A stretch of DNA of 64,000 nucleotides from CAMDBL01 sp964498125 (lineage in GTDB: Bacteria; Pseudomonadota; Alphaproteobacteria; Rhizobiales; Hyphomicrobiaceae): assembly GCA_964498125.1 (NCBI GenBank), contig CAZCGE010000134.1, positions 62,001 to 126,000 on the forward strand. The letters run 5' to 3'. Positions 1-7,712 of the stretch are shown here, one piece after another. The notes under the pieces were generated by a model, which was not told where the DNA came from, did no database searches, and was given only the letters and a program-made list of their open reading frames with translations. The translations under genes and the position numbers were made by a program. Within the stretch, counting starts at the first letter, position 1. Each line of letters opens with the position of its first letter.

Positions 1-538
1 CGTTGCCGCGGCGGCGAGGAGGGAATCGCCGTCCCGGCGCGCAGCGAAGGCGCGCTGCCCGACAGGATTCGAGCTGGAACGCGGCGGCGTCTTCGGTGAG
101 ACCCGCGGCGCGCCCGCGGAAAAGGCGCCAGCATCTGGAGGTATCCGATCCACGGGGGCTCTCTCGTGACGGGGCCCTGGAAGCCAGAGGAACTCAGGCT
201 ACAGGTCAATATGTTCTTTTTTTGTTCTAACTCTTCGCGCACGTCCTGTCAATGAAAAAGAACAAAAAGGGAATACACGGCTCATCTTCATGATTTTGCG
301 CCAGCGACCGCCCGAACACCGCCAGGTCCCCGAACTCCGCCATGTCAAAGCGCGCCGCAACAAGAACGCATAGAGAGTGTGGCTTCCCTGCTCTGCCGCC
401 GAAAACTTCTCTGCGATATACACTCTGTTCATCAACGCACGCCAGCATGCCGCTGCATGCGCTTCCCGCGCCGCATCGAACGGCCAGTACTCGTTGCCCA
501 AACCGTTGCCAGCACCAACCCAGGGACACGACGACAAG
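1..538. other. Left-edge region without a supported gene
   Basis: I find no convincing gene in this stretch. Short open frames on both strands have arginine-rich or otherwise non-protein-like translations. The only structured signal is a pair of LexA-type boxes at 213-227 and 260-274. The first 200 bases could be the edge of a gene that lies mostly outside the window, but no frame gives a recognisable family. Confidence 0.5.
213..274. promoter_or_regulatory. Two candidate LexA (SOS) boxes
   Basis: Bases 213-227 read GTTC, seven T, GTTC, an exact match to the direct-repeat LexA box GTTC-N7-GTTC known from alphaproteobacteria. Bases 260-274 read GAAC-N7-GAAT, the same box on the other strand with one mismatch. 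Two boxes within about 60 bp suggest an SOS-controlled promoter, most likely for a gene beyond the left edge. The T-rich spacer means chance cannot be excluded. Confidence 0.45.
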
Positions 539-1267
539 ATGAGCAGGCTGTTTAACATTGCAGGCGCGGCGTTGCTTGCCGCCACCATTCCCCTCTCAGG
601 CGCCAACGCTCAGGGCGCGGTTCACTACGACTGGGGTGGCGACAAGGAATGGGGTGGGGGCCGCCAAACCGTCAGTTTCAGCCCAACCTTCAAGCCGGGC
701 CACATCGTCGTCAGCTTCGGCGACCGGCGCCTCTATCACGTGGTGCGCCCAGGCCAGGCCGTCAGCTACCCGATCGCCATCCCGCGTGACCAGAGCCGTT
801 GGCAGGGCGTCACCAGTGTCTCGCAGAAGCGCGAGAACCCGTCCTGGACGCCGACGCCGATCATGCTCAAGGAAAATCCGAAGCTGCCGATCTGGGTGCC
901 GGGCGGCCACCCGATGAACCCGCTCGGCGTGCGCGCGATGTATCTGGGCTCCAGCACCTATCGCATCCACGGCACCGACGCGCCCTGGACCATCGGTCAG
1001 GCGGTGTCGAAGGGCTGCATCCGCATGTTCAACGAGGACGTGACCGATCTCTATCCCAAGGTCCAGGTCGGCGCCGCCGTCACGGTCACCTGGCAGCGCT
1101 TCCAGGTCGGCGCGCAGGAAGAGGTCGCCGCGGCCAGTACCGGTGAAGAGCGCGACGCCAAGCCGACCCGCACCCCATCCAGCGAGCGCAAGACCATCCT
1201 GCGCCGCTATACGCGCAGCTCCAGCGCTGGCGAAAGCACCACCAGCCGCTACGTGGCCGTGGAATAG
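539..1267 (+). CDS. Secreted L,D-transpeptidase (YkuD domain)
   Basis: This is a 242-residue protein with an N-terminal signal peptide (hydrophobic stretch to about residue 25, ending GANAQ). The YkuD catalytic domain spans roughly residues 45-185. The signature is clear: HGTD at about 144-147 and SKGCIRM around the nucleophile Cys160. Such enzymes form 3-3 cross-links in peptidoglycan or attach proteins to it in the periplasm, using a tetrapeptide donor. An upstream in-frame start at 377 exists, but the start at 539 places the signal peptide first. The C-terminal 50 residues are rich in Thr, Ser and Arg and look disordered. A GC-rich hairpin follows the stop. Confidence 0.88.
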   Translation: MSRLFNIAGAALLAATIPLSGANAQGAVHYDWGGDKEWGGGRQTVSFSPTFKPGHIVVSFGDRRLYHVVRPGQAVSYPIAIPRDQSRWQGVTSVSQKRENPSWTPTPIMLKENPKLPIWVPGGHPMNPLGVRAMYLGSSTYRIHGTDAPWTIGQAVSKGCIRMFNEDVTDLYPKVQVGAAVTVTWQRFQVGAQEEVAAASTGEERDAKPTRTPSSERKTILRRYTRSSSAGESTTSRYVAVE

Positions 1268-1302
1268 GCGGCAGCGAACAGCCAGTTCTTGCATCGACAC
1301 CC

Positions 1303-1333
1303 GCGGGGCGGCCTTGACAAAGGCACGCCCCGC
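1303..1333 (+). terminator. Hairpin after the L,D-transpeptidase gene
   Basis: GCGGGGCG at 1303-1310 pairs perfectly with CGCCCCGC at 1326-1333 across a 15-nt loop, 36 nt past the stop codon. The stem is terminator-like, but only a weak T-rich stretch follows. Confidence 0.4.
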
Positions 1334-1502
1334 TGGCGTTTCGTCGTGTGCTCGAGACGGACCATTCGGGGAATAGCTCCGTCACGCTGATCGGCTATGC
1401 ACGATCGCCATGGCCTTCAGCAAAATTTCGCCTTAGCTTGCGGCGCAGAAGACTTCGCGCTGTGACCGCGGCGCGCGCCCACACCTTGAAGAGGTTCGCG
1501 CC

Positions 1503-2696
1503 ATGCCCAGGCAGATGCGGGTGATGTGGTACATCAATCCCAACGACGGACCCTATCCTTGGGCCCCCGAGGGCCGCATCACGCCCGATCTGATGCGCTC
1601 GCGCCGCATCGCGGTTCGCCTCGACCAGCTCGGCTACTACGGCACGCTGGTGGTTGGCCGCAACCCGCTGATCGAGACCGCGTCCTGGATCCCGATCACG
1701 GAAAAGCTGCGCTATCTCGTACCGATCTACCCAGGCGTGACGCCGGTGGCATTCATGGTGCAGCAGGCCATGCTGTTCGACTCCGTCTCCAACGGCCGGC
1801 TGCTGATCAACCAGGTCAACGGCACCGATCAGATCGTGCGTCCCTTTGGCATCACCGTGCCGAGCGACGAACGCTATGCCATGAGCGCCGAGTACTGGAC
1901 GGTCTTCAAGAAGCTTTATGCCGGCGAGATCAACGCCTGGCAGGGCAAGTATCTCACTGTCGGCCCGCCGCCGGAAAATCGCGCGCCGGTGGCCGGCGGC
2001 GGCATCCACGTGCAGGACCCGTATACGCCAGTGTGGGGTTCGGGCGCCTCGCCGGACGGGGTACGCCACGCCGGTGACGTGCTCGACGTTTATCTATCCT
2101 ACGTCAATCCGCCCCGCGTTCTGGAGCAGCAGTTCAGCGAGGCGCGCGCCATTGCCGCCCGTCGCGGCCGCACGCTCGGCGCCGGCATTCTGTGCAACAT
2201 CATCGTGCGCAAGACCGAGGCCGAGGCCTGGGCACACGCACAGTGGGTGCTGGAGAAGACGGGCGCCAAGCAAATCGTCCGCCAGATCGAGGCGCGGCTG
2301 CGGTCGGGGCGTTACAATGCGGCCACCGACACGCGCGACGAGGCATTGTTCGACAGCTTGCAAAGCGATGATCCCAAGATCAAGGCCCGGCTCGATGCCC
2401 TGCGCGCCGGCAAGCTGCCCGATCTGCGCGCGCTTGAATCCTACCCCAACATCTGGATGGGGCCGAACTCCTGGGGGGCGCTCGACGTGCTCGACCAAGG
2501 CTGGGGCGGTTACTTCGTCGGCAGTGCGGAAAACGTGGCCGCACGCATGCGCGAATTGCAGGCGAAGCAGGGTATCGACGCCTTCATTCTGGCCGGCTGG
2601 CCATCCAGTGAGGAATGTGAGCGTTGTGCCGAGTTGCTGTTCCCGCTGCTCGACATGGACCGCGAGCCGCCGAAGATGCGGCTGGCGGCGCAATAG
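1503..2696 (+). CDS. LLM-class flavin-dependent monooxygenase
   Basis: A 397-residue protein of the bacterial luciferase-like (SsuD/alkanesulfonate monooxygenase-type) superfamily. The features seen are the N-terminal strand with the conserved polar W-x-I-N segment, the region around residues 40-100 (LDQLGYYGTLV, then SNGRLLINQVNG) typical of FMNH2-binding TIM barrels, and the C-terminal segment GSAENVAARMRELQ followed by FILAGWPSSEE, matching the SsuD ending. It would oxidise a small organic substrate, plausibly a sulfonate, using reduced flavin supplied by a separate reductase. No reductase or ssu transporter lies next to it, so the substrate is unknown. The start has no strong ribosome-binding site. 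Confidence 0.85.
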   Translation: MPRQMRVMWYINPNDGPYPWAPEGRITPDLMRSRRIAVRLDQLGYYGTLVVGRNPLIETASWIPITEKLRYLVPIYPGVTPVAFMVQQAMLFDSVSNGRLLINQVNGTDQIVRPFGITVPSDERYAMSAEYWTVFKKLYAGEINAWQGKYLTVGPPPENRAPVAGGGIHVQDPYTPVWGSGASPDGVRHAGDVLDVYLSYVNPPRVLEQQFSEARAIAARRGRTLGAGILCNIIVRKTEAEAWAHAQWVLEKTGAKQIVRQIEARLRSGRYNAATDTRDEALFDSLQSDDPKIKARLDALRAGKLPDLRALESYPNIWMGPNSWGALDVLDQGWGGYFVGSAENVAARMRELQAKQGIDAFILAGWPSSEECERCAELLFPLLDMDREPPKMRLAAQ

Positions 2697-2713
2697 GCAA
2701 CGCATCGCCGCGA

Positions 2714-3409
2714 TCAGTCGAGGCTCGCCACCTGGATCAGCTCATCGACATTGCAGACCAGCACCGCGCCCTTGCGGGTGACGGCGCCGCTGTCTTCCAG
2801 CGCGATCAGGGCCGCATTGACCTTCGGCCGGCTGGCGCCGATCAACAGGGCCAGCTCGCTCTGTGACATGCCGAGGTCGATCTCGATGTTGCCGCCGCGC
2901 TGACTCGGTGCTTTTTGCCGCGCCTGCGCCAGGAAGAAGCGGGCGAGCCGCACCTCGATCGGGTGCAAGGCGATGGCTTCCAGCTGCTGATCGGCTTCGC
3001 GCAGCCGGTTGCAGAGCAGCGTGATGGCGGCCTCGGCGACAACCGGCTTGCGCTCCATCAGCCGCTTGAGGCCGGCCTGGCCGAGGATAAGCGCCTTGAC
3101 CACCGTGACCGCCGTGGCGTCAGCCGTGCGCGGCCCGCCGTCGAGGGCCGCGATCTCGCCGAATATCGCGCCCGGCTCGGCATGCCAGAACGACAGCTCG
3201 CGGCCTTCCACGGTCAGCACCGACAGGCGAACCCGGCCTTCGGTAACGAGGTAGACCTCGCGACCTGGATCGCCACGCGAGAAGATCATCTGGCCGGCGG
3301 TGTAGGCCGTCGGTCGCATCTCGTCGGCGATGGCGCTGCGCTCTGGCTCATCGAGCCGGCCGAACAACGGCGAGCGTGCGAGCATTTGAACGATGGCAGG
3401 TGACGGCAT
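2714..3409 (-). CDS. Crp/Fnr-family transcriptional regulator
   Basis: A 231-residue protein when started at MPSPAIVQML. A longer frame to 3541 adds an unlikely leader. The N-terminal half is a cyclic-nucleotide-binding-type beta barrel (GQMIFSRGDPGREVYLVTEGRVRL, split here as residues about 38-62, then GAIFGEIAALDGGPRT). The C-terminal part holds a winged helix-turn-helix (MSQSELALLIGASRPKVN at about 183-200). It lacks the N-terminal cysteine cluster of Fnr, so it is not an oxygen-sensing Fe-S Fnr; the ligand is unknown. It converges with the monooxygenase gene and is back to back with the FitAB-like pair. Confidence 0.85.
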   Translation of the reverse strand: MPSPAIVQMLARSPLFGRLDEPERSAIADEMRPTAYTAGQMIFSRGDPGREVYLVTEGRVRLSVLTVEGRELSFWHAEPGAIFGEIAALDGGPRTADATAVTVVKALILGQAGLKRLMERKPVVAEAAITLLCNRLREADQQLEAIALHPIEVRLARFFLAQARQKAPSQRGGNIEIDLGMSQSELALLIGASRPKVNAALIALEDSGAVTRKGAVLVCNVDELIQVASLD

Positions 3410-3540
3410 CCAAGGCCTCGCGGTTGCATGCGTCTGGTTGACTCCGACACTACTGCGTTCGCGGCCGAAGCCCAAGGGGGCAAGCGGGTTGTGCCTAACA
3501 GGTGTTGCCCACCCGAAAGCGTGACAGGCCTGCCATGCCA

Positions 3541-3560
3541 TGCTATCAATATTGATAGCA
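3541..3560. promoter_or_regulatory. 20-bp perfect palindrome, likely toxin-antitoxin operator
   Basis: TGCTATCAAT followed by ATTGATAGCA is a perfect 20-bp inverted repeat without spacer, 24 bp before the antitoxin start. Ribbon-helix-helix antitoxins of the FitA/VapB class repress their own operon by binding such palindromes. The placement and AT-rich centre in a GC-rich context support an operator overlapping the promoter. Confidence 0.6.
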
Positions 3561-3584
3561 CTCTAACGCGACGGAGCCCACGAA

Positions 3585-3821
3585 ATGCCGGATCTGTTGG
3601 TCCGCGATCTCGACAAGGCCACTATCGAACGGCTGAAGCAGCGCGCAGAGGCCAAGGGCCGATCGCTGCAGCAGGAAGCGCGGCAGATCCTGACGGAGGC
3701 GGCGCCGCTGACAGGCCCCGGGCGCGCAGCCTTGATCGAGGCCATCCACGCCGAGCACGGCTTTCCCAAGGTCAAGGCGGACCCGGCCGACCTGATCCGG
3801 CAGGATCGCGAAGGGCGCTGA
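3585..3821 (+). CDS. FitA/VapB-type ribbon-helix-helix antitoxin
   Basis: A 78-residue protein beginning MPDLLVRDLDKATIERLKQRA, with the FitA-like N-terminal ribbon-helix-helix fold (residues 1-45, including GRSLQQEARQIL), and a C-terminal tail rich in Asp and Arg that would wrap the toxin. GGAG precedes the start by a normal spacing. Its stop TGA overlaps the toxin ATG by one base, a sign of translational coupling. It would neutralise the PIN toxin downstream and repress its own promoter through the palindrome at 3541-3560. Confidence 0.85.
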   Translation: MPDLLVRDLDKATIERLKQRAEAKGRSLQQEARQILTEAAPLTGPGRAALIEAIHAEHGFPKVKADPADLIRQDREGR

Positions 3822-4231
3822 TGGCCGTCGTCGACGCCAACGTCTTGGTCTATTGCTTCGTGCAGCGCCCGGTCAGCGCCAAGGTGATGGCATTCGTGGC
3901 CGGTGGCGAACCGCTGATTGCGCCCTCTCTTTTGCTGATGGAAGTCGCCAATACGCTCGCCAAGTACGTGCGGCGCGGCGCCATCAACGAGGCGCTCGCC
4001 AGGCGCGCGTTTGATGCGCTGCCGCGGCTCGTGGGCGAGATCGCCGATGCCCAGCATCTGGTCGCACCCGCTTTGCAGCTCGGCCTCGTGCACGCGCATT
4101 CCCCGGCGGATTTCATTTATATTCTGCTTGCGCGGGAGCGCTCGACGCAGCTTGCCACGGCCGATAGGAAGCTCATCGCGAAGCTTGCCAAAACGCCGTT
4201 CCGTGACGACGTGATCGACATCGCATTGTAA
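3821..4231 (+). CDS. PIN-domain toxin (VapC/FitB type)
   Basis: A 136-residue PIN-domain ribonuclease. The acidic metal-binding residues are visible: Asp5 (MAVVDANV), Glu41 (LLMEVAN), Asp97 (SPADFIY) and Asp115 (TADRKL). This full set suggests an active enzyme. VapC toxins cleave specific tRNAs or rRNA to slow growth when the antitoxin is lost. The gene starts within the antitoxin stop codon. The acyl-CoA dehydrogenase gene begins only 15 bp downstream on the same strand, so some read-through is possible. Confidence 0.87.
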   Translation: MAVVDANVLVYCFVQRPVSAKVMAFVAGGEPLIAPSLLLMEVANTLAKYVRRGAINEALARRAFDALPRLVGEIADAQHLVAPALQLGLVHAHSPADFIYILLARERSTQLATADRKLIAKLAKTPFRDDVIDIAL

Positions 4232-4246
4232 CGAGGTTCCTGACCC

Positions 4247-5395
4247 ATGCACTTTGCCCTGACCGCGGAACAGACCGCCATCCAGGATATGGCGCTCACC
4301 TTCGCCAAGGAGCGCATCGCGCCGCACGCTGGCGAATGGGACGAAAGGCTGCACTTTCCCGTCGATGTCATCCGCGAGACCGCGGCGCTCGGCATGGCGA
4401 CGATCTACGTGCCGACGGACAAGGGCGGCTCCGGCCTCAGCCGCCTCGATGGCGCGCTGATCATGGAGGCGCTGGCCTACGGCTGTCCGGCGATATCCGC
4501 CTACATCTCGATCCACAACATGGTCGCCTGGATGGTGGCCAAGAACGGCTCCGAGCGCCAGATCGCCGACTGGATGCCGAAGCTCGCCAGCATGGACTGG
4601 CTGTCGAGCTACTGCCTGACCGAGCCCAGCGCCGGATCGGACGCTGCCGCCTTGAAGACGCGGGCCGAGAAGAAAGGCGATCGCTACATCCTCAATGGCT
4701 CCAAGCAGTTCATCTCGGGCGCCGGCGCCGCCGACTTCTACTTCGTTTTCGCCCGCACCGGCGGCGAGGGATCGTCCGGCATCTCCGCCTTCGCCGTCAT
4801 GAAGGACACGCCCGGCCTATCGTTCGGGGCCAACGAGAAAAAGATGGGCTGGAACGCGCAGCCGACGCGGGCGGTGATCTTCGAGAACTGCGAGGTGCCA
4901 GCCGGCAACCTGATCGGTGCGGAAGGCCAGGGCTTCAAGTTCGCCATGTCGGGCCTGGACGGCGGTCGCGTCAACATCGGCGCCTGCTCGCTGGGCGCGG
5001 CCTGGAACGCGCTCGACAAGACCCGCGACTACGTGCTCGAGCGCTCCGCCTTCGGCCAGAAGATCGGCGCGTTCCAGGCCATGCAGTTCAAGATCGCCGA
5101 CATGGCGACGGACCTGGAATCCGCCCGCCTGATGATCTACCGCGCCGCCGATGCGCTCGACCGCGCCGACCCGCAGGCTTCGATGTACGCGGCCATGGCC
5201 AAGCGTCATGCCACCGACCTGGGGTTCGAGATCTGCAACCAGGCGCTGCAGGCGCACGGCGGCTACGGCTACCTGAAGGACTACGGCCTGGAGAAGCTGG
5301 TCCGTGATCTGCGCGTGCACCAGATCCTGGAAGGCACCAACGAGATCATGCGCGTTGTCATCTCGCGCAAAGTGCTGGGCGGGAACAGGGGGTAG
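4247..5395 (+). CDS. Acyl-CoA dehydrogenase, isobutyryl-CoA dehydrogenase-like
   Basis: A 382-residue flavoprotein of the short/branched-chain acyl-CoA dehydrogenase family. The N-terminal helical domain is followed by YCLTEPSAGSDAA (FAD-binding signature 1, about residues 122-134), the middle beta domain, and the C-terminal signature QALQAHGGYGY plus ILEGTNEIMR with the expected catalytic Glu. The whole sequence, especially the start HFALTAEQTAIQDMA and the SIHNM segment, resembles isobutyryl-CoA dehydrogenases of valine breakdown. GAGG sits upstream of the start. No other valine-degradation gene lies beside it. Confidence 0.85.
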   Translation: MHFALTAEQTAIQDMALTFAKERIAPHAGEWDERLHFPVDVIRETAALGMATIYVPTDKGGSGLSRLDGALIMEALAYGCPAISAYISIHNMVAWMVAKNGSERQIADWMPKLASMDWLSSYCLTEPSAGSDAAALKTRAEKKGDRYILNGSKQFISGAGAADFYFVFARTGGEGSSGISAFAVMKDTPGLSFGANEKKMGWNAQPTRAVIFENCEVPAGNLIGAEGQGFKFAMSGLDGGRVNIGACSLGAAWNALDKTRDYVLERSAFGQKIGAFQAMQFKIADMATDLESARLMIYRAADALDRADPQASMYAAMAKRHATDLGFEICNQALQAHGGYGYLKDYGLEKLVRDLRVHQILEGTNEIMRVVISRKVLGGNRG

Positions 5396-5724
5396 GGTTT
5401 GTTGTAAGGCCGTTGCCTGTGCAGCATTAAAAGAAGGTTCGGGGGCGTGATGCCAGTGCGATTCAGTTCATCCTCGACGCTCACTCCCCCCACCGCGTTC
5501 CCGGAAGCCGCGCCGCGCGATACGCGCCACATCCCCGACGGCCGATGGCGCGGCTATCCGGGATCTTCACCGTTCTGAAGTTGGGGAAGAACCCGGCTCT
5601 CCGCTCGCGCCTTGAGCGGCGCGGCTTCGGCCGGGAAGGCGAGAGGAGAGGGAGAATTGAATTGCCCTGCGCGCGTACGCCGCCGCTCATCTTCAGTTCT
5701 TGTATCGAAAATGGAGCGAGCTGA
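5396..5724. other. Gene-free spacer
   Basis: About 330 bp between the dehydrogenase and the DUF2442 gene. I see no gene, tRNA or clear repeat here. The last 15 bases carry GGAGCG, the ribosome-binding site for the next gene. Confidence 0.5.
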
Positions 5725-6252
5725 ATGAACGCGATTAGACAGCTGTTCCCGCGCACGATGCCAAAAATGTCGGCCGTCAAGCCGTCTGGCAAGCTCCTGG
5801 TCGAGGTCACCTGGAGCGAAGGCCGGCGCGCGCCGCGCACTGAATTGGTTGACCTCTCGTCGCTCATCAACTCCATGAAATTCCACAAGCTGCTGCGCTC
5901 CAACGAAGCTCTGTTTGCAACCGTTCATCTCATCGACGACGGCGAAGTCATTGCATGGGGCGACGACGACGCTCTTGATATGCCGGCGACGAGCGTTGAG
6001 CGACTTGCTGAAGATATGATGACCGCCGCCGACTTCCGAGAATGGCTGGTTTCACTCCATTACACGCACAACACAGCCGCCGCCCAGCTCGGTTATTCGC
6101 GACGGCAAATAGAGAACTTTCTTGCCGGACATACCCGCGTGCCGCGAGTCTGTGTTCTCGCGTGCAAGGCACTTCAGCAGCGTCATTTCGAGCGTCAGGC
6201 ACATTTCGCCGCGGCGTCCCAAGCTCCCGGCATGCCTGAACCTACCCCGTGA
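5725..6252 (+). CDS. DUF2442 domain protein with C-terminal helix-turn-helix
   Basis: A 175-residue protein. Residues about 22-90 match the DUF2442 pattern: a beta-rich domain with VTWSEG, VDLSSLI, F.KLLRS, VHLIDDGEVIAWGDDDALDM. Residues about 98-150 look like a Cro/XRE-type helix-turn-helix (AAAQLGYSRRQIENFLAGHTRVPRV, split around residues 113-137). In other genomes DUF2442 is often fused to or adjacent to small regulators and toxin-like genes; its biochemical role is not known. It is convergent with aroA, and the two stop codons overlap by about 11 bp. Confidence 0.7.
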   Translation: MNAIRQLFPRTMPKMSAVKPSGKLLVEVTWSEGRRAPRTELVDLSSLINSMKFHKLLRSNEALFATVHLIDDGEVIAWGDDDALDMPATSVERLAEDMMTAADFREWLVSLHYTHNTAAAQLGYSRRQIENFLAGHTRVPRVCVLACKALQQRHFERQAHFAAASQAPGMPEPTP

Positions 6253-7573
6253 ACCTTGCACCCAGGCCCTGCATCAGCCCCTGGTACTCCGGGAAGCTGG
6301 TGGCGATGAAGGTGGTGTCGTCCACCATGACGGACGATTGCGCGGCAAATCCGAGGGTCAGGAAGGCCATGGCGATGCGGTGATCCATGTGCGTCACCAC
6401 GCGGCCGCCGCCTTTGACGGCGCCGCCGCCGTGCACGATCAGCGTGTCGCCCTCGACGTCGGCCTTGACGCCGTTGGCAGCCAACCCGGCGGCCGTCGCC
6501 GCCAGCCGGTCGCTCTCCTTGGCTTTCAGTTCGGCGAGGCCCTCCATGCGGGTGGACCCACTGGCAAAGGCCGCGACCACGGCCAGCACCGGATATTCGT
6601 CGATCATCGACGGCGCGCGCTCGGGTGGCACCCGCACGCCTTTCAGGGGCGAGGCGCGCACGCGGATATCGGCGATCGGCTCGCCGCCGTCTTCGCGCGG
6701 GTTGAGGAACGCCACGTCGGCGCCCATCTCGATCAGCGTCGTGTAGAAGCCGGTCCGGGTATCGTTGACCAGCACAGCCTCGATCAGGATCTCCGAGCCC
6801 GGCACGATTAGCGCCGCCGCCACAAGAAACGCCGCCGAGGACGGATCGCCAGGCACCGTGATATCCGTGCCCGCCAGCTCCGCATCGCCGATGACGGTAA
6901 TGGCCCGGCCGCCGCCGGGGCGTTCGACCACCCGCACCTCGGCGCCGAAATGCCTGAGCATGCGTTCGGTGTGGTCGCGGGTCGGCTCCTTCTCGATCAC
7001 CGTCGTCTCGCCGGGCGCCGCCAACCCGGCGAGCAGGATCGCGCTCTTGACCTGGGCGGAGGCGACCGGCAGCGCGTAGGTGATCGGCAGCAGCCGAGCG
7101 GCGCCGCGAATGGTCAGCGGCAGCCGCTCCTTTCCTTGGTCGACAATCTCCAGGCCCATCTGCTGCAGCGGCTTGAGGACGCGCGCCATCGGCCGCTTCG
7201 ACAGCGAGGGATCGCCGGTCAGCGTCACGGTCATGTCGTGGCCGGCGATCACGCCCATCATCAGCCGCGTGCCGGTACCGGAGTTGCCGAAGTCGAGCGG
7301 CCCCGCCGGCTGCGTCAGGCCGCCGACGCCGCGCCCCAGCACCTCCCAGGCATCGCCGACCTTGCGCGCCGGCGCGCCCAGCGCTGTCACCGCCTTGGCG
7401 GTATTGAGCACGTCCTCGGCCTCGAGCAGGCCGGTGATGCGCGTGCGGCCGGTCGCCAGCGCGCCGAGCAGCAGGGCGCGGTGCGAGATCGACTTGTCGC
7501 CGGGCACGCGCACGCGGCCCCGCAACGGGCCGGCCGGGTGAGATGCGAGCGGGCGGGAGGGCGCGTCGGTCAA
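6242..7573 (-). CDS. aroA: 3-phosphoshikimate 1-carboxyvinyltransferase (EPSP synthase, class II type)
   Basis: Step six of the shikimate pathway: joins shikimate-3-phosphate and phosphoenolpyruvate. The 443-residue product starting at TTG (7571-7573) has the usual length; GGAG lies 8 nt upstream. A longer ATG frame to 7774 would overlap the divergent helicase start and adds a non-conserved leader. Key motifs are VRVPGDKSISHRALLLGAL, DFGNSGTGTRLMMG, GDPSLSKRPMARV, SAQVKSAILLAG, IDEYPVLAV and KESDRLAA. Overall order resembles CP4-like class II enzymes, but the residue equivalent to the glyphosate-insensitivity Ala is Gly (NSGTG). Confidence 0.93.
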   Translation of the reverse strand: MTDAPSRPLASHPAGPLRGRVRVPGDKSISHRALLLGALATGRTRITGLLEAEDVLNTAKAVTALGAPARKVGDAWEVLGRGVGGLTQPAGPLDFGNSGTGTRLMMGVIAGHDMTVTLTGDPSLSKRPMARVLKPLQQMGLEIVDQGKERLPLTIRGAARLLPITYALPVASAQVKSAILLAGLAAPGETTVIEKEPTRDHTERMLRHFGAEVRVVERPGGGRAITVIGDAELAGTDITVPGDPSSAAFLVAAALIVPGSEILIEAVLVNDTRTGFYTTLIEMGADVAFLNPREDGGEPIADIRVRASPLKGVRVPPERAPSMIDEYPVLAVVAAFASGSTRMEGLAELKAKESDRLAATAAGLAANGVKADVEGDTLIVHGGGAVKGGGRVVTHMDHRIAMAFLTLGFAAQSSVMVDDTTFIATSFPEYQGLMQGLGARFTG

Positions 7574-7712
7574 GGTCGAAACTCCAGGCTGCCGGTTGCG
7601 CGCTAAGAGCCGCAGGGCCGGCCCGATGTCAACATGCATGCGGTGCCGCCGGCTAGCCAACCTGGTGGGAATCGGCGCACCCCTGATTGCGGCCCAACCC
7701 CCGATGCTATAG

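Noticed and set aside
3..230. A 75-codon frame at the left edge
   Set aside because: Arginine-rich, no motif, and it runs through the candidate LexA box; not supported as a gene.
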